Shown: piece by piece, positions 49,523 to 62,636 of the stretch
Position numbering within the stretch: position 1 is the first letter of the stretch
Layout: every line of letters starts with the position of its first letter
Source: Hahellaceae bacterium
Lineage (GTDB): Bacteria; Pseudomonadota; Gammaproteobacteria; Pseudomonadales; Oleiphilaceae
Length of the DNA: 64,000 nucleotides
Direction of reading: 5' to 3'
NCBI GenBank assembly: GCA_024234575.1
Contig: JACKOB010000002.1
Location: 1,302,001-1,366,000, forward strand
Position numbers and translations under genes: made by a program
The notes under the pieces: generated by a model
The model's input: the letters and a program-made list of their open reading frames with translations, nothing else
Told to the model about the DNA's origin: nothing
Database searches by the model: none

Positions 49523-50716
49523 ATGGCAAAGGAAAAATTTGAACGTAAAAAACCGCACGTGAACGTAGGTACCATTGGTCACGTTGACCATGGCAAGACA
49601 ACTTTGACTGCAGCTCTAACGCGTGTTTGTGCGGAAGTTTGGGGTGGTACGGCGGTTGCGTTTGATGGTATTGATAATGCGCCCGAAGAAAGAGAGCGCG
49701 GTATTACTATATCTACTTCGCATGTGGAGTATGATTCTCCTGCTCGTCACTACGCGCATGTGGATTGCCCAGGGCACGCTGATTATGTAAAAAACATGAT
49801 CACTGGTGCGGCTCAGATGGATGGTGCAATTCTGGTTTGTTCGGCCGCTGATGGCCCGATGCCGCAAACCCGTGAGCATATCTTGTTGTCCCGTCAGGTT
49901 GGCGTACCGTATATCGTCGTGTTTTTGAATAAGGCTGATATGGTGGATGATGAGGAATTGCTAGAGTTGGTTGAGATGGAAGTGAGAGAGCTTCTTGATC
50001 AATACGAATTTCCAGGTGACGACACGCCAATCATTATAGGTTCGGCGTTGATGGCGCTGGAAGGCAAGGATGACAACGGCATGGGTACCTCTGCCGTTAA
50101 GAAGCTCGTTGAAACTTTGGATTCTTATATTCCTGAGCCTGTGCGTGCGGTGGACCAGAAGTTCTTGATGCCAATTGAGGACGTGTTTTCAATCTCTGGT
50201 CGTGGAACGGTAGTTACTGGTCGTGTTGAGCGTGGCATTGTTCGCGTTGGTGAGGAGGTCGAGATAGTTGGCTTGCGAGCTACAACGAAGACGACATGTA
50301 CTGGTGTAGAGATGTTCCGTAAGCTGCTTGACGAAGGTCGTGCGGGTGAAAACTGCGGTGTGTTGTTGCGCGGCACAAAGCGTGATGATGTTCAGCGTGG
50401 TCAGGTTTTGGCGAATCCAGGTTCTATCAAGCCGCACACTAAGTTTGAGTGTGAGATCTATGTATTGAGTAAGGATGAGGGTGGTCGTCATACTCCTTTC
50501 TTCAAGGGGTATCGCCCACAGTTCTATTTCCGTACTACTGATGTGACTGGTTCGTGTGAGTTGCCAGAGGGCGTGGAAATGGTAATGCCAGGTGATAACG
50601 TTAAGATGGTTGTCACCTTGATTGCGCCGATAGCGATGGATGAAGGTTTACGTTTTGCTATCCGTGAAGGTGGTCGTACAGTAGGTGCGGGCGTGGTAAG
50701 TAAGATCGTTGAGTGA
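49523..50716 (+). CDS. tuf: Elongation factor Tu
   Basis: 397 residues from the ATG at 49523 (GAGGGAGAG upstream). G1 loop GHVDHGKTT (19-27), RERGIT effector region, DCPGHADYV and NKADMVDD are intact. It delivers aminoacyl-tRNA to the ribosome. The position after thrT and before the Trp tRNA corresponds to tufB; a second copy (tufA) would be expected downstream of fusA, outside the window. Confidence 0.98.
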   Translation: MAKEKFERKKPHVNVGTIGHVDHGKTTLTAALTRVCAEVWGGTAVAFDGIDNAPEERERGITISTSHVEYDSPARHYAHVDCPGHADYVKNMITGAAQMDGAILVCSAADGPMPQTREHILLSRQVGVPYIVVFLNKADMVDDEELLELVEMEVRELLDQYEFPGDDTPIIIGSALMALEGKDDNGMGTSAVKKLVETLDSYIPEPVRAVDQKFLMPIEDVFSISGRGTVVTGRVERGIVRVGEEVEIVGLRATTKTTCTGVEMFRKLLDEGRAGENCGVLLRGTKRDDVQRGQVLANPGSIKPHTKFECEIYVLSKDEGGRHTPFFKGYRPQFYFRTTDVTGSCELPEGVEMVMPGDNVKMVVTLIAPIAMDEGLRFAIREGGRTVGAGVVSKIVE

Positions 50717-50725
50717 GTTTAATGC

Positions 50726-50801
<76 letters not shown>

Positions 50802-50819
50802 CTATTAAGGCAGGTATAA

Positions 50820-51182
50820 ATGACAACCCAGGCGGAAGATGCAAGATTTGACTTAGTCAAATGGTTGTTTGTTGTTGTGTTGGTTGCTGTTGGGGTGGTG
50901 GCAAACTATCAGTTTGCTGCCGAGTCTTTGTTGTATCGTGTGCTTGGATTGCTTCTTTTGGGCGGTGTGGCGTTGTATGTTGCTCTGCAAACTGCGAAAG
51001 GAAGAGCATTTTCAGTTTTGTTGAAAGAAGCGAAGGTTGAGATACGAAAAGTTGTATGGCCCACAAGGCAGGAGTTGACTCAGACGACATTGATTGTCGT
51101 TGTATTTGTTCTCATCGTTGCTTTGGTGCTTTGGGGGCTTGACTCGCTTGTTAGTTGGATTGTGGCTGGTGTAATCGGATGA
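50820..51182 (+). CDS. secE: Preprotein translocase subunit SecE
   Basis: 120 residues with three predicted membrane segments (about 16-35, 40-60 and 88-115), the three-span form found in enterobacteria-like SecE. The conserved amphipathic region EVRKVVWPTRQE-like (EIRKVVWPTRQELTQTT, about 71-87) is present. Essential partner of SecY/SecG. nusG follows after 15 nt. Confidence 0.96.
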   Translation: MTTQAEDARFDLVKWLFVVVLVAVGVVANYQFAAESLLYRVLGLLLLGGVALYVALQTAKGRAFSVLLKEAKVEIRKVVWPTRQELTQTTLIVVVFVLIVALVLWGLDSLVSWIVAGVIG

Positions 51183-51197
51183 TTTCTTGGGGGGCGA

Positions 51198-51731
51198 ATG
51201 GCTAAGCGTTGGTATGTTGTTCACGCCTATTCCGGATATGAAAAGCATGTGATGCGTTCATTAAATGAGCAGATTGCGCTCAAGGGGATGCAGGATAAAT
51301 TTGGTGAGATACTTGTTCCCACTGAAGAAGTTGTAGAAATGCGCGATGGTAAAAAGCGAAAAAGTGAGAGGAAGTTCTATCCTGGCTATGTCTTGGTTCA
51401 GATGGAGATGGATGATCAGTCTTGGCATCTCGTGAAATCCTCGCCAAGAGTGTTGGGTTTTATTGGTGGGACTCCTGACAAGCCTGCGCCAATATCTGAT
51501 TCTGAGGCGGCTGCGATTCTTAGTCGTGTTGAAAGTGGTGCCGACAAGCCAAAGCCAAAAACGCTTTTCGAGGCGGGTGAGGTTGTGAGGGTCATAGAAG
51601 GACCGTTTGCAGACTTTAACGGTGTCGTTGAAGAGGTGGATTACGACAAGAGTCGAGTTAAAGTTGCTGTGTTGATATTCGGTCGTTCTACGCCGGTTGA
51701 GTTGGAGTTTGGGCAGGTCGAAAAAGACTGA
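51198..51731 (+). CDS. nusG: Transcription antitermination factor NusG
   Basis: 177 residues. NGN domain starting [16 protein letters not shown], and C-terminal KOW domain with [20 protein letters not shown]. It couples RNA polymerase to ribosomes and Rho. GGGGGGCGA lies before the ATG. Followed by a terminator that separates it from the rplKAJL group. Confidence 0.97.
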   Translation: MAKRWYVVHAYSGYEKHVMRSLNEQIALKGMQDKFGEILVPTEEVVEMRDGKKRKSERKFYPGYVLVQMEMDDQSWHLVKSSPRVLGFIGGTPDKPAPISDSEAAAILSRVESGADKPKPKTLFEAGEVVRVIEGPFADFNGVVEEVDYDKSRVKVAVLIFGRSTPVELEFGQVEKD

Positions 51732-51763
51732 TTTTTCGCAGATGTTATTGAATTAGTGATATG

Positions 51764-51786
51764 CCTGCTTATTGAGCAGGTTTTTT
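51764..51786 (+). terminator. Terminator after nusG
   Basis: CCTGCT-TATTG-AGCAGG followed by TTTTTT. It separates secE-nusG from the ribosomal protein genes. Confidence 0.88.
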
Positions 51787-51832
51787 AATTGGTAAAGGGG
51801 AGCCGTAAGGCGCTATACCCGAGGAGAGTATA

Positions 51833-52264
51833 ATGGCTAAAAAAGTCAGTGCATATATCAAGCTGCAAGTTAAGGCTGGACAGGCTAATCCTAGCCCCCC
51901 GGTTGGTCCTGCTTTGGGTCAGCGTGGCGTCAATATAATGGAGTTCTGCAAAGCTTTTAACGCACAAACACAAGGTGTTGAGCCGGGTTTGCCAATTCCA
52001 GTGATTATCACTGTCTATAGTGATAAGAGTTTCACCTTTGTAATGAAAACACCTCCAGCCTCGATTTTGTTGAAGAAGGCTGCTGGGATTAAGAGTGGCA
52101 GCGGTAGGCCCAACACCGAGAAAGTTGGCGTAGTTACCCGTGCTCAATTAGAAGAAATTGCTAAAACCAAAACTCCTGATTTAACTGCTGGAGATATGGA
52201 CGCGGCGGTAAGAACTATTGCAGGCACGGCAAGAAGTATGGGCCTAAATGTGGAGGGCGTTTGA
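51833..52264 (+). CDS. rplK: 50S ribosomal protein L11
   Basis: 143 residues. Pro-rich N-terminal part ([20 protein letters not shown]) and RNA-binding C-terminal part ([12 protein letters not shown]). It forms the GTPase-associated centre of the 50S subunit. GGAG lies 8 nt before the ATG. rplA follows after 1 nt. Confidence 0.98.
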   Translation: MAKKVSAYIKLQVKAGQANPSPPVGPALGQRGVNIMEFCKAFNAQTQGVEPGLPIPVIITVYSDKSFTFVMKTPPASILLKKAAGIKSGSGRPNTEKVGVVTRAQLEEIAKTKTPDLTAGDMDAAVRTIAGTARSMGLNVEGV

Positions 52265-52265
52265 T

Positions 52266-52964
52266 ATGGCTAAAGTAACCAAGCGTCAAAAGTTGATTGC
52301 TGAAAAAGTAGTTGCCGGTAAGATCTATACGATGGAGGAAGCGGTTGCTTTGTTGGCTGATTTGTCTTCGTCGATAAAGTTTAAAGAGTCTATTGATGTT
52401 GCTGTGAATTTAGGGATTGATGCGCGAAAATCAGACCAGGTTGTTCGAGGTTCCACTGTTCTGCCAAACGGTACTGGTAAGACTGTTCGCGTTGCTGTTT
52501 TTACGCAGGGCGAGAACGCAGAAAAAGCCAAGGCCGCAGGCGCAGAAGTTGTAGGTATGGAAGATCTGGCGGAAGAGGTCAAAAAAGGCAATTTGAACTT
52601 CGATGTGGTCATCGCATCTCCCGATGCAATGAGGGTTGTTGGTCAGTTGGGTCAAATTCTAGGGCCTCGCGGTTTGATGCCGAACCCAAAAGTAGGCACT
52701 GTAACGCCTGATGTCGAAACTGCAGTTAAGAACGCAAAGGCTGGTCAGGTACGATACCGCAATGACAAAAACGGAATTATTCACACGCCGCTAGGGAATG
52801 TTGAATTTTCATCAGATGCGATTAAGCAAAATCTGGAAGCATTATTGGTTGATCTGAAGAAGGCTAAGCCTGCATCAGCTAAGGGTGTTTTCATGAAAAA
52901 AATTACTCTTTCATCAACGATGGGTCCAGGTCTGGTTATAGATCAAGGCAATCTGACTTTTTGA
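52266..52964 (+). CDS. rplA: 50S ribosomal protein L1
   Basis: 232 residues from the ATG at 52266, directly after the rplK stop; a longer reading from 52248 overlaps rplK. Typical blocks: [20 protein letters not shown], and [15 protein letters not shown] near residue 130. It binds 23S rRNA in the L1 stalk and in relatives represses its own operon by binding the mRNA leader. Confidence 0.98.
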   Translation: MAKVTKRQKLIAEKVVAGKIYTMEEAVALLADLSSSIKFKESIDVAVNLGIDARKSDQVVRGSTVLPNGTGKTVRVAVFTQGENAEKAKAAGAEVVGMEDLAEEVKKGNLNFDVVIASPDAMRVVGQLGQILGPRGLMPNPKVGTVTPDVETAVKNAKAGQVRYRNDKNGIIHTPLGNVEFSSDAIKQNLEALLVDLKKAKPASAKGVFMKKITLSSTMGPGLVIDQGNLTF

Positions 52965-53145
52965 TTTGAGTATTGGTAGTCAAGGCATGTCGCCAAGGCT
53001 GTCAAAGACCGCAGGTGCATTAGCTTAATTTCCTGCGCAGACGGTAGTGTTATCAGTAGATTCACGCCGTAAGGTTCTGGTCAGCTGTCGTCAGGTTGGT
53101 CAGCAAAAAAACTATACCAATATTGGTATGTAGAGGAGAAGTCCA
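52965..53145 (+). promoter_or_regulatory. L10 leader (autoregulatory mRNA structure)
   Basis: 181 non-coding bases between rplA and rplJ. The core at about 53003-53050 (AAAGACCGCAGG ... CCTGCGCAGACGG) matches the L10-leader pattern to which the L10-L12 complex binds to repress rplJL. A promoter for rplJL may also be here. Confidence 0.75.
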
Positions 53146-53676
53146 GTGGCAATTAGACTCGAAGACAAAAAGGCAATTGTTGCCGAAGTCAGCGAGGCTG
53201 CTAACAACGCTTTGTCACTTGTTATCGCCGACTATCGTGGGGTTTCGTCTACGGACATGACCTCGCTCAGAGGGAAGTGCAGAGAACAAAATGTAGAAAT
53301 ACGTGTTGTTCGTAATACGCTTGCCAAGAGAGCAGTCGAAGGTAGCGAATTTGAGTGTGCGCAGAGTGCGTTGGTTGGTCCAACAATTCTGGCGTTTTCT
53401 ATGGAAGATCCAGGTGCAGCTGCACGGATACTTAAGGATTTTGCCAAAGAAAAGCAAGCATTCGAAATTAAAGCGTTAGCTGTTGGTGGGGTTTTGTTGG
53501 GCGCAGATCAGATCGATAGGTTGGCTAAATTGCCTACTAGAGATCAGGCGTTGGCAATGCTCGCGGGTGTTATTCAGGCACCTATCACCAAGCTTGTTCG
53601 TACTTTCAATGAAGTTCCAACGAAAGTAACGAGAGCAGTAGCGGCAGTTCGGGACAAAAAGAAAGAAGCGGCTTGA
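53146..53676 (+). CDS. rplJ: 50S ribosomal protein L10
   Basis: 176 residues starting with GTG, preceded by GAGGAGAA. L10 blocks: [20 protein letters not shown] and [12 protein letters not shown]. It anchors L7/L12 dimers on the ribosome stalk, and with them binds the leader just upstream. Confidence 0.98.
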   Translation: MAIRLEDKKAIVAEVSEAANNALSLVIADYRGVSSTDMTSLRGKCREQNVEIRVVRNTLAKRAVEGSEFECAQSALVGPTILAFSMEDPGAAARILKDFAKEKQAFEIKALAVGGVLLGADQIDRLAKLPTRDQALAMLAGVIQAPITKLVRTFNEVPTKVTRAVAAVRDKKKEAA

Positions 53677-53707
53677 TTTTATTAATAAAACTATGGAGAT
53701 GTGAGTA

Positions 53708-54079
53708 ATGGCTCTGTCAAAAGATGATATTTTAAATGCAATCGCAGAAATGAGTGTAATGGATGTTGTTGCACTTGTTGAAGCAATGGAAGAAAAGTTT
53801 GGCGTTTCTGCAGCAGCAGCTGTAGCGGCGGCGCCAGTGGCAGCGGCAGCTGAAGCTGCAGAAGAGAAGACTGAGTTCGATATCGTACTCAAGGCTGCTG
53901 GTGAAAAGAAAGTTAACGTAATTAAAGTAGTACGTGGCTTGACTGGACTTGGCTTGAAAGAAGCGAAGGACATGGTAGATGGTGCACCATCTACTCTTAA
54001 AGAAGGCGCGAGCAAAGCTGAAGCAGAAGCTGCTAAGAAGGAACTCGAAGAAGCAGGTGCTTCTGTTGAGCTTAAGTAA
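53708..54079 (+). CDS. rplL: 50S ribosomal protein L7/L12
   Basis: 123 residues. N-terminal dimerisation part, an Ala-rich hinge ([18 protein letters not shown]), and a C-terminal factor-binding domain ([35 protein letters not shown]). GGAG lies upstream of the ATG. Confidence 0.98.
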   Translation: MALSKDDILNAIAEMSVMDVVALVEAMEEKFGVSAAAAVAAAPVAAAAEAAEEKTEFDIVLKAAGEKKVNVIKVVRGLTGLGLKEAKDMVDGAPSTLKEGASKAEAEAAKKELEEAGASVELK

Positions 54080-54109
54080 GAGCAACGAATCTAATCGTTT
54101 GTTCGGAAT

Positions 54110-54140
54110 TGGCTGGTAGTAAACTACTACCGGCCTTTTT
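54110..54140 (+). terminator. rplL-rpoB attenuator
   Basis: GCTGGTAGTA-AAC-TACTACCGGC followed by TTTTT, 30 nt after rplL. It corresponds in place to the partial terminator that sets rpoBC expression below that of rplJL. Confidence 0.88.
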
Positions 54141-54254
54141 CCGTTGTATATATTCAAGAAATGTAGAGACGAAATGTCTCGATTAACAGCCAGTGTGGCT
54201 GATCAACATACATCAGGATAAATTCCTCGAACCATTTAACCCTGGGGAAATCTA

Positions 54255-57200
54255 ATGACTTACTCATACACTGAGAAAAAGCGAATCCGAAAAGACTTTG
54301 GAAAGCACCCATCTGTAATGGACGTACCATATTTGTTGTCCATACAGCTCGATTCATATCAAGATTTTTTACAACGAGATTTGGACGTCGCAGACAGGCA
54401 AGAAACGGGATTGCATGCTGCATTTAAATCGGTTTTCCCTATAGTTAGCTTTTCTGGAAATGCTGCTTTGGAGTATGTCAGTTATCGGCTAGGTGAGCCG
54501 ATGTTTGATGTTAAAGAGTGCCAGCTTAGAGGGGTGACTTACGCTGCGCCGCTAAGGGTTAAAGTAAGGCTGATTATTTACGATAAAGAGTCTGCTAATA
54601 AAGCAATAAAAGACATTAAAGAGCAAGAAGTTTACATGGGTGAAATTCCCTTGATGACAGAGAACGGCACGTTCGTCATTAACGGAACTGAACGAGTCAT
54701 TGTATCCCAGTTGCATCGTTCACCTGGCGTGTTTTTTGATCACGACAAAGGCAAGACGCATTCTTCCGGTAAGCTGCTCTACTCCGCACGAATTATTCCC
54801 TACCGCGGCTCTTGGCTGGATTTCGAGTTTGATCCAAAGGATTGTGTTTTCGTGAGGATTGATAGGCGAAGAAAGTTGCCTGCGTCAATTTTGTTACGTG
54901 CGCTAGGCTTTTCAACAGAAGAAATTTTGGCAATGTTTTTTGAAACAAGCCATTTTGCAATTGATGGCGAAAGAGTAAAGCTTGAGTTAGTTCCAAGTAG
55001 GCTGCGCGGTGATATTGCAACTTTTGATATTAAAGATGCAGATGGCAATGTCATTGTAGAAGATGGTCGACGAATAACCGCAAGACATATCCGACTGCTT
55101 GAAAAGGCCGGTATTGAGGAGCTTGATGTTCCAGTTCAGTATCTAATAGGGAAGGTGATCGCTAAAGATATAGTTGATGAGACTACTGGTGAGCTTGTTG
55201 CAGAATGTAACGCAGAAATCACTGAGGAGTTGGTAGAAACACTGGCGAAAGCTGGTATCACCAATATAGAGACTCTTTATACTAACGAGTTGGACTGCGG
55301 ACCGTTTATGTCGGATACCGTAAGAATTGACCCGACTAAGAGTCAGCTTGAAGCATTGGTAGAAATCTATCGAATGATGCGGCCTGGTGAGCCACCAACG
55401 AAGGAGTCTGCTGAGAACCTGTTTTTTAATTTGTTTTTTACCGATGAAAGATACGACTTGTCTGCCGTTGGAAGAATGAAGTTTAACCGTCGAATTGGTC
55501 GTTCCGAATCGGAAGGTCCGGGGGTTCTCGATAAGGACGATATTACATCAGTGTTGAAAACGCTGATAAGTATCAGAAACGGCTCTGGAGAAGTGGATGA
55601 TATCGATCATCTGGGTAATAGACGAGTGCGTTCCGTTGGTGAAATGGCAGAGAATCAGTTCCGGGTTGGCTTAGTTAGGGTCGAAAGGGCGGTAAGAGAA
55701 AGGTTGAGCTTGGCTGAGTCGGAAGGGCTGATGCCGCAAGATTTGATAAACGCAAAGCCGGTAGCTGCCGCAGTGAAAGAGTTTTTTGGTTCCAGTCAGT
55801 TGTCACAGTTTATGGACCAAAATAACCCGCTGTCAGAAGTTACTCACAAAAGACGAGTGTCGGCTTTAGGACCTGGTGGTCTTACACGGGAAAGAGCTGG
55901 TTTCGAAGTGCGAGATGTTCACCCAACTCATTATGGAAGAGTTTGCCCGATTGAGACACCTGAAGGTCCAAATATCGGATTGATTAACTCATTGGCAACG
56001 TATGCAAGAACTAACTCGTACGGATTCTTAGAAAGTCCTTATAGAAAGGTTGTAAATGGGACTGTTACGGATGATATCGAGTATTTGTCTGCAATTGAAG
56101 AGAGTGAGTATGTAATTGCGCAGGCTAGCGCGAGTACCGATGAAGCAAGTCAATTGACTGACGAATTGGTCACGGTAAGGCATAAGAATGAGTTTACTGT
56201 TATGCCCCCGGAAAAAGTTAATTATATGGATGTTTCTCCAAGACAGGTTGTATCCGTCGCCGCTTCATTAATTCCATTTTTGGAACACGATGATGCAAAC
56301 CGAGCTTTGATGGGTTCAAACATGCAGCGTCAAGCAGTACCGACACTTAGAGCAGAAAAGCCTCTAGTTGGAACGGGTATTGAGAGAATCGTAGCGCAAG
56401 ACTCTGGTGTATGCGTCGTTGCTCGACGTGGAGGTGTTATTGAGAGCGTTGATGCGGCACGAGTTGTTGTGCGTGTTAATGATGATGAGACATTGGCAGG
56501 TGATGCTGGTGTTGATATCTACAACCTTACAAAGTACACGCGCTCAAACCAGAATACCTGCATAAATCAGCGATCATTGGTTCGTGTGGGTGAGCAGGTT
56601 GAACGTGGAGATGTTCTTGCTGACGGTCCTTCTGTTGATATGGGTGAGCTTGCTCTAGGGCAAAACATGCGCATCGCCTTTATGCCCTGGAATGGCTACA
56701 ACTTCGAAGATTCGATATTGGTATCTGAACGAGTTGTGCAGGAAGATCGCTTTACGACTATTCATATTCAGGAGCTCACGTGTGTAGCGCGTGATACAAA
56801 GCTTGGAAGTGAAGAAATAACTGCAGATATTCCCAATGTCGGGGAAAGTGCATTATCAAAGTTGGATGAGTCGGGCATAGTCTACATCGGCGCTGAAGTT
56901 GGTCCAGGAGACATACTTGTTGGTAAGGTTACTCCCAAAGGCGAGACTCAGCTTACACCTGAAGAAAAGTTGCTGCGAGCAATTTTTGGTGAGAAGGCTT
57001 CTGACGTTAAAGATACCTCGCTTCGTGTTTCTGGTGGTACTCGAGGAACTGTTATTGATGTTCAGGTATTTACTCGTGATGGCGTCGAAAAGGATCAGCG
57101 CGCTGTAGATATTGAGAAATCAGAGCTTGATAAGTTCAGGAAAGATTTAAAGGATGAATACCGTATTGTTGAGGCGGCAACGTTTGAACGATTAGTGGTA

Positions 57201-58328
57201 ACTCTAACAGGAAAAGAAGTAATGGCTGGCCCTGGTCTGAAGAAAGGGCATGTGGTTAGCCAGGAGTTGCTGTCTTCATTTAGTAAAGAAGACTGGTTCA
57301 AATTAAGGTTTGTTGATGAGAGCTTGAATGAGCTGCTTGAAAAGGCAGAGCAACAGCTTAAAGATCGAAAGCTTGACCAAGATGAAAGATTTGAGGATAA
57401 AAAGAGAAAAATTCAGACTGGTGATGACCTCGCTCCAGGTGTGTTGAAAATTGTTAAGGTCTACGTCGCTGTGAAGCGCAGAATTCAACCCGGTGACAAA
57501 ATGGCTGGCCGACATGGTAACAAAGGTGTCATTTCTGTAATCATGCCGGTAGAGGATATGCCTTACGACGAAGAGGGGGAGCCAGTTGATATCGTCTTGA
57601 ATCCGCTTGGTGTTCCTTCGCGTATGAACGTTGGGCAGGTTCTTGAAACACACCTTGGTGCCGCAGCAAAAGGATTGGGTAAAAAGATCGAAAAGATGAT
57701 TCAGCAGCAGAAAGATGTGCAGGCTATCAGAGAGTTTCTTGAGAAAATTTACAATGAAACGGATGGTAAGCATGAGGCACTGGACTCGTTTAGTGACAAA
57801 GAAATTCTTGAACTTGCATCCAATTTGAGAGCGGGTGTTCCAATTGCCACGCCAGTATTTGATGGTGCCAAAGAAAGTGAGATAAAGGATTTGTTGCGGT
57901 TAGCCGGTATGGATGATAGCGGTCAGTTTTGGCTGTACGACGGGCGAACTGGCGATCGCTTTGATCGTCAAGTAACCGTCGGCTATATGTATATGTTGAA
58001 ATTGAACCATTTGGTCGATGATAAAATGCATGCTCGTTCAACCGGATCTTACAGTCTGGTAACCCAGCAGCCGCTCGGTGGTAAAGCACAGTTTGGTGGG
58101 CAAAGATTTGGAGAGATGGAGGTGTGGGCTTTGGAGGCGTATGGCGCAGCTTATACGTTACAAGAGATGCTTACGGTTAAGTCTGATGACGTTAATGGTC
58201 GTACCAAGATGTATAAAAACATCGTTGACGGTGACCATCGAATGGAACCGGGGATGCCAGAATCATTTAACGTACTCGTTAAAGAAATTCGCTCGCTGGG
58301 TATTGATATTGAACTCGAGAGTGAGTGA
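54255..58328 (+). CDS. rpoB: RNA polymerase beta subunit
   Basis: 1357 residues, the length common in Pseudomonas-like gammaproteobacteria. The rifampicin-binding region ([20 protein letters not shown] and following [11 protein letters not shown]) has wild-type residues at the usual resistance positions. The active-site region [10 protein letters not shown] is intact. rpoC follows after 64 nt. Confidence 0.99.
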   Translation: MTYSYTEKKRIRKDFGKHPSVMDVPYLLSIQLDSYQDFLQRDLDVADRQETGLHAAFKSVFPIVSFSGNAALEYVSYRLGEPMFDVKECQLRGVTYAAPLRVKVRLIIYDKESANKAIKDIKEQEVYMGEIPLMTENGTFVINGTERVIVSQLHRSPGVFFDHDKGKTHSSGKLLYSARIIPYRGSWLDFEFDPKDCVFVRIDRRRKLPASILLRALGFSTEEILAMFFETSHFAIDGERVKLELVPSRLRGDIATFDIKDADGNVIVEDGRRITARHIRLLEKAGIEELDVPVQYLIGKVIAKDIVDETTGELVAECNAEITEELVETLAKAGITNIETLYTNELDCGPFMSDTVRIDPTKSQLEALVEIYRMMRPGEPPTKESAENLFFNLFFTDERYDLSAVGRMKFNRRIGRSESEGPGVLDKDDITSVLKTLISIRNGSGEVDDIDHLGNRRVRSVGEMAENQFRVGLVRVERAVRERLSLAESEGLMPQDLINAKPVAAAVKEFFGSSQLSQFMDQNNPLSEVTHKRRVSALGPGGLTRERAGFEVRDVHPTHYGRVCPIETPEGPNIGLINSLATYARTNSYGFLESPYRKVVNGTVTDDIEYLSAIEESEYVIAQASASTDEASQLTDELVTVRHKNEFTVMPPEKVNYMDVSPRQVVSVAASLIPFLEHDDANRALMGSNMQRQAVPTLRAEKPLVGTGIERIVAQDSGVCVVARRGGVIESVDAARVVVRVNDDETLAGDAGVDIYNLTKYTRSNQNTCINQRSLVRVGEQVERGDVLADGPSVDMGELALGQNMRIAFMPWNGYNFEDSILVSERVVQEDRFTTIHIQELTCVARDTKLGSEEITADIPNVGESALSKLDESGIVYIGAEVGPGDILVGKVTPKGETQLTPEEKLLRAIFGEKASDVKDTSLRVSGGTRGTVIDVQVFTRDGVEKDQRAVDIEKSELDKFRKDLKDEYRIVEAATFERLVVTLTGKEVMAGPGLKKGHVVSQELLSSFSKEDWFKLRFVDESLNELLEKAEQQLKDRKLDQDERFEDKKRKIQTGDDLAPGVLKIVKVYVAVKRRIQPGDKMAGRHGNKGVISVIMPVEDMPYDEEGEPVDIVLNPLGVPSRMNVGQVLETHLGAAAKGLGKKIEKMIQQQKDVQAIREFLEKIYNETDGKHEALDSFSDKEILELASNLRAGVPIATPVFDGAKESEIKDLLRLAGMDDSGQFWLYDGRTGDRFDRQVTVGYMYMLKLNHLVDDKMHARSTGSYSLVTQQPLGGKAQFGGQRFGEMEVWALEAYGAAYTLQEMLTVKSDDVNGRTKMYKNIVDGDHRMEPGMPESFNVLVKEIRSLGIDIELESE

Positions 58329-58371
58329 TTTTCAATCCAAAAATAGACTGAAACTCAAAACGACTACATGT

Positions 58372-58383
58372 CTCCATATGGAG
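58372..58383 (+). promoter_or_regulatory. Palindrome overlapping the rpoC ribosome-binding site
   Basis: CTCCATATGGAG is a perfect 12-bp palindrome whose right half contains the GGAG ribosome site of rpoC. If folded as a 4-bp stem it would mask the site. It may be weak, or chance. Confidence 0.35.
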
Positions 58384-58392
58384 TGATAGCTG

Positions 58393-61300
58393 ATGAAAGA
58401 TTTGCTTAATTTATTAAAGAATCAAACTCATAAGCAAGAGTTTGATTCCATTCGAATTGGTTTGGCATCGCCAGAAATGATTCGATCTTGGTCTTTTGGT
58501 GAAGTAAAGAAGCCCGAAACAATCAATTATCGTACATTTAAGCCTGAGCGTGATGGCCTTTTTTGCGCCAAGATATTTGGTCCAATTAAAGATTATGAGT
58601 GCTTGTGTGGAAAGTACAAAAGGCTAAAGCATCGCGGTGTAATTTGCGAGAAGTGTGGCGTTGAGGTTGCGTTAGCCAACGTTCGTCGTGAGCGAATGGG
58701 GCATATTGAGCTTGCAAGCCCTGTAGCTCATATATGGTTTTTAAAGTCACTTCCTTCCAGAATTGGCTTGTTGCTCGACATGACTCTAAGGGATATAGAA
58801 AGGGTTTTGTATTTTGAGTCATTTATTGTAACAGAGCCGGGGATGACTACTTTAGAACGCGGACAATTGCTTACAGATGAGCAATACTACGAAGCGTTGG
58901 AAGAGTTTGGTGATGAGTTTGAAGCTAAAATGGGCGCTGAAGCAGTACAGGCGTTATTGGCTGATATTGATTTGGAAGATCAGATCTCAACCCTGAGAGA
59001 AGAAATTCCAGCAACAAACTCTGAGACTAAAATTAAGAAGCTTTCAAAAAGGCTGAAACTGATGGAGTCTTTTCATCAGTCCGGGAATAAGCCTGAGTGG
59101 ATGATTCTTGAGGTGCTTCCTGTATTACCGCCGGATCTTCGTCCTTTGGTTCCCCTAGATGGTGGGCGCTTTGCGACCTCTGATCTTAATGATCTGTATC
59201 GACGTGTTATTAACCGAAATAACCGTCTCAAAAGACTGTTAGAGCTTAGCGCGCCAGACATAATTGTACGCAATGAAAAGCGTATGCTCCAGGAGGCTGT
59301 TGATGCGCTGCTAGATAATGGTCGTCGTGGCAGGGCTATCACTGGCTCTAATAAGCGCCCTCTAAAGTCACTTGCAGACATGATAAAGGGTAAGCAAGGC
59401 CGTTTCAGACAAAACCTGTTAGGTAAGCGAGTAGATTATTCTGGTCGTTCAGTTATTGTTGTTGGTCCAAGCTTACGACTACATCAATGTGGTCTGCCTA
59501 AGAAAATGGCATTAGAGCTGTTCAAGCCATTCATTTTCTCGAAGTTAGAGCACCGGGGGTTGGCAACCACAATTAAAGCTGCGAAAAAGATGGTTGAGCG
59601 TGAAACCGCGGAAGTTTGGGATATCCTTGCGGAAGTTATTCGCGAACATCCGGTTATGCTTAATCGCGCGCCAACGCTGCACAGATTAGGGATTCAGGCT
59701 TTCGAACCTGTCTTAATTGAGGGTAAAGCAATTCAGTTGCATCCACTCGTTTGTGCGGCCTATAACGCTGACTTTGACGGTGACCAGATGGCGGTGCACG
59801 TTCCGTTGACTATTGAGGCGCAGTTAGAGGCGCGGGCCTTAATGATGTCCACTAACAACGTTCTGTCACCAGCTAACGGTGAGCCTATAATTGTACCTTC
59901 CCAGGACGTTGTACTTGGCCTTTATTACATGACGCGAGACCGCATCAATGCTCTAGGCGAAGGCATGGTCTTTGCTGACGTTAAGGAAGTGCATCGCGCG
60001 TATGGTGCTAAAAAGGTCCATCTCCAAGCCAAGATTAAGGTTCGTATTGCTCAGAAGCTTGAGATTGATGGTAAAGAAGAGATCGTTACCGAGATCTTTG
60101 ATACCACTGCAGGCCGGGCTTTGCTGTTTGATATTTTACCGAAGGGATTGCCTTTTCCTCTTGTAAATCAGGCGATGACCAAGAAAGCTATTTCTCGATT
60201 GATAAACACGTCGTATCGGCGTTGCGGCCTGAAAGATACGGTTATCTTTGCAGATCAATTGATGTATCTCGGGTTTGCGCAGGCAACTTTGTCAGGTTCG
60301 TCAATTGGGGTGAATGACTTCGTTATTCCGGATGCCAAGAAAGGTATTGTTGAGGCGGCTGACGATGAGGTTATGGAGATTGAATCACAGTTTGCGACCG
60401 GTTTATTAACGCAAGGTGAGAAATACAACAAAGTTATCGATATTTGGTCGCGTGCTAACGACAAAGTGGCCAAAGCGATGATGGACACTCTGGGTAAAGA
60501 AACCGTAATTGACCGAGATGGTAATGAAGTGGCGCAGGATTCTTTCAATTCTGTTTATATGATGGCCGACTCGGGAGCTCGAGGCTCTGCTGCCCAGATC
60601 AGGCAATTGGCTGGTATGAGGGGGCTGATGGCGAAGCCGGACGGCTCAATCATCGAAACGCCTATCACAGCAAACTTCAGGGAAGGATTAAACGTACTTC
60701 AGTACTTTATTTCTACTCACGGAGCGCGTAAAGGTTTGGCCGATACGGCTCTTAAGACTGCTAACTCTGGATATCTGACAAGACGGCTCGTCGATGTGGC
60801 CCAAGATTTGGTGGTTAAAGAGCAGGATTGCGGAACTGATGTGGGCATGTTGGTTACGCCTCATATAGAGGGTGGTGACGTTGTGGTTCCTCTTGGTGAC
60901 CGTGTGCTTGGTCGTGTAACCGCCAGAGAGGTTTTTGCGCCAGGGAATGATGTTGATGCTGTGCTGCCTGCCGATACGTTTTTGGATGAGGCTAACGTTG
61001 CGATTCTAGAAAATGCGGGCGTGGATGAAGTTTGGGTAAGAACTGCAATTACATGCCGAACGCGCTACGGAGTTTGTGCTAAGTGTTATGGGCGTGATTT
61101 GGCTAGAGGACATTTGGTGAACGTTGGTGAGGCTGTTGGTGTAATCGCGGCGCAGTCAATCGGTGAGCCGGGCACTCAGTTAACCATGAGAACATTCCAT
61201 ATTGGTGGTGCAGCATCGAGAGCCTCTGCGGTTGACAATATTCAGGTTAAGCACGGCGGCACTGCTCGTTTGCATAATATGAAGTCAATTGAGCGCAAGG

Positions 61301-62595
61301 ATGGCAAGTTGGTGGTTGTGTCTAGATCTTCGGCGCTGGCTATAGCAGATGACCACGGGCGAGAGCGTGAGTGGTACAAGTTGCCATATGGTGCGATTTT
61401 AAGTGTAAAGAATAACGATAGCGTTGATGCTGGCCAAATTGTTGCGAAGTGGGATCCCCATACTCACCCGATTATTTCGGAATATGAAGGTGCGATACAA
61501 TTTGTCGGAATGGAAGAGGGTATTACTGTTAATACTCAGACTGACGAGCTTACAGGTCTGTCGTCTGTGGTGGTGATGGATCCGAAAGAGCGACCTGCTG
61601 CTGGTAAAGACCTTCGACCCATGATCCAGTTGCTAGACGAAAGTGGTAATGTCTTGAAGATGCCAGGCTCAGAAACTCCTATTCAATACTTCTTGCCTGC
61701 TAATGCTTTGCTAGGTTTGAAGAACGGAGGTAGATTGCAGCAAGGTGATATCGTAGCGCGTATACCCCAAGAGTCATCAAAAACCAGGGACATTACGGGT
61801 GGTTTGCCTCGCGTAGCTGATTTGTTTGAAGCACGAAAGCCCAAAGAGCCTTCAATACTCGCAGAGATTAGTGGCGTAGTAAGCTTCGGAAAGGAAACAA
61901 AAGGCAAAAAACGGCTGGTCATTACGCCCCATGATGGCACGGACCCATATGAAGCACTGATTCCTAAATGGCGTCAAATGAACGTTTTTGAAGGTGAACA
62001 GGTAGATAAAGGCGAGGTTATTTCTGATGGCCCTTCAAGTCCTCATGATATATTGCGTCTGCTTGGAGTAGGAGAGCTTGCAAAATATATTATTAATGAA
62101 ATACAGGACGTCTATCGACTTCAGGGTGTTGTGATCAACGATAAGCATATTGAGGTTATCGTTAGACAAATGCTTCGTAAGGTCGATGTGCTTGAGTCTG
62201 GAGATACGAGCTTGATTAAAGGTGATCAGGTAGAGTACTTCAAAATGATTGAAGAGAATGAGCTAGCCGAAAGTAAAGACATGATGCCTGCGAAGTATGA
62301 GCGAGTGTTGTTGGGTATAACTAAGGCTTCGTTAGCAACAGAGTCATTTATTTCAGCCGCTTCTTTCCAGGAAACAACGAGAGTACTAACTGAGGGTGCT
62401 GTGACAGGCAAGCAAGACTTCCTCAGAGGCTTGAAAGAAAACGTCGTGGTTGGTCGATTGATACCTGCGGGTACCGGTCTGGCGTACCACAGCGAAAGAA
62501 AGCGTAAGAAGAAATCTTCTACTGAATCATTGGGTGTAAGCGCAGCTGATGTTGAAGAGGCCTTAAGCGCAGAGCTGAGTAGACGGCTCGATTAA
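58393..62595 (+). CDS. rpoC: RNA polymerase beta' subunit
   Basis: 1400 residues. Zinc site one ([20 protein letters not shown], about 70-89), catalytic NADFDGDQM, and zinc site two ([15 protein letters not shown]) are all intact. ATG with GGAG 9 nt upstream. Usual rpoB-rpoC order. Confidence 0.99.
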   Translation: MKDLLNLLKNQTHKQEFDSIRIGLASPEMIRSWSFGEVKKPETINYRTFKPERDGLFCAKIFGPIKDYECLCGKYKRLKHRGVICEKCGVEVALANVRRERMGHIELASPVAHIWFLKSLPSRIGLLLDMTLRDIERVLYFESFIVTEPGMTTLERGQLLTDEQYYEALEEFGDEFEAKMGAEAVQALLADIDLEDQISTLREEIPATNSETKIKKLSKRLKLMESFHQSGNKPEWMILEVLPVLPPDLRPLVPLDGGRFATSDLNDLYRRVINRNNRLKRLLELSAPDIIVRNEKRMLQEAVDALLDNGRRGRAITGSNKRPLKSLADMIKGKQGRFRQNLLGKRVDYSGRSVIVVGPSLRLHQCGLPKKMALELFKPFIFSKLEHRGLATTIKAAKKMVERETAEVWDILAEVIREHPVMLNRAPTLHRLGIQAFEPVLIEGKAIQLHPLVCAAYNADFDGDQMAVHVPLTIEAQLEARALMMSTNNVLSPANGEPIIVPSQDVVLGLYYMTRDRINALGEGMVFADVKEVHRAYGAKKVHLQAKIKVRIAQKLEIDGKEEIVTEIFDTTAGRALLFDILPKGLPFPLVNQAMTKKAISRLINTSYRRCGLKDTVIFADQLMYLGFAQATLSGSSIGVNDFVIPDAKKGIVEAADDEVMEIESQFATGLLTQGEKYNKVIDIWSRANDKVAKAMMDTLGKETVIDRDGNEVAQDSFNSVYMMADSGARGSAAQIRQLAGMRGLMAKPDGSIIETPITANFREGLNVLQYFISTHGARKGLADTALKTANSGYLTRRLVDVAQDLVVKEQDCGTDVGMLVTPHIEGGDVVVPLGDRVLGRVTAREVFAPGNDVDAVLPADTFLDEANVAILENAGVDEVWVRTAITCRTRYGVCAKCYGRDLARGHLVNVGEAVGVIAAQSIGEPGTQLTMRTFHIGGAASRASAVDNIQVKHGGTARLHNMKSIERKDGKLVVVSRSSALAIADDHGREREWYKLPYGAILSVKNNDSVDAGQIVAKWDPHTHPIISEYEGAIQFVGMEEGITVNTQTDELTGLSSVVVMDPKERPAAGKDLRPMIQLLDESGNVLKMPGSETPIQYFLPANALLGLKNGGRLQQGDIVARIPQESSKTRDITGGLPRVADLFEARKPKEPSILAEISGVVSFGKETKGKKRLVITPHDGTDPYEALIPKWRQMNVFEGEQVDKGEVISDGPSSPHDILRLLGVGELAKYIINEIQDVYRLQGVVINDKHIEVIVRQMLRKVDVLESGDTSLIKGDQVEYFKMIEENELAESKDMMPAKYERVLLGITKASLATESFISAASFQETTRVLTEGAVTGKQDFLRGLKENVVVGRLIPAGTGLAYHSERKRKKKSSTESLGVSAADVEEALSAELSRRLD

Positions 62596-62636
62596 TCGTT
62601 GGTTGGTTTTTATTCAATCGACGGTATTGACTAAGA

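Noticed and set aside
53476..54157. Long leftward open frames opposite rplJ/rplL (up to 179 codons)
   Set aside because: They mirror the biased codon use of the ribosomal protein genes; the Ala-rich antisense stretch is the complement of the L7/L12 hinge.
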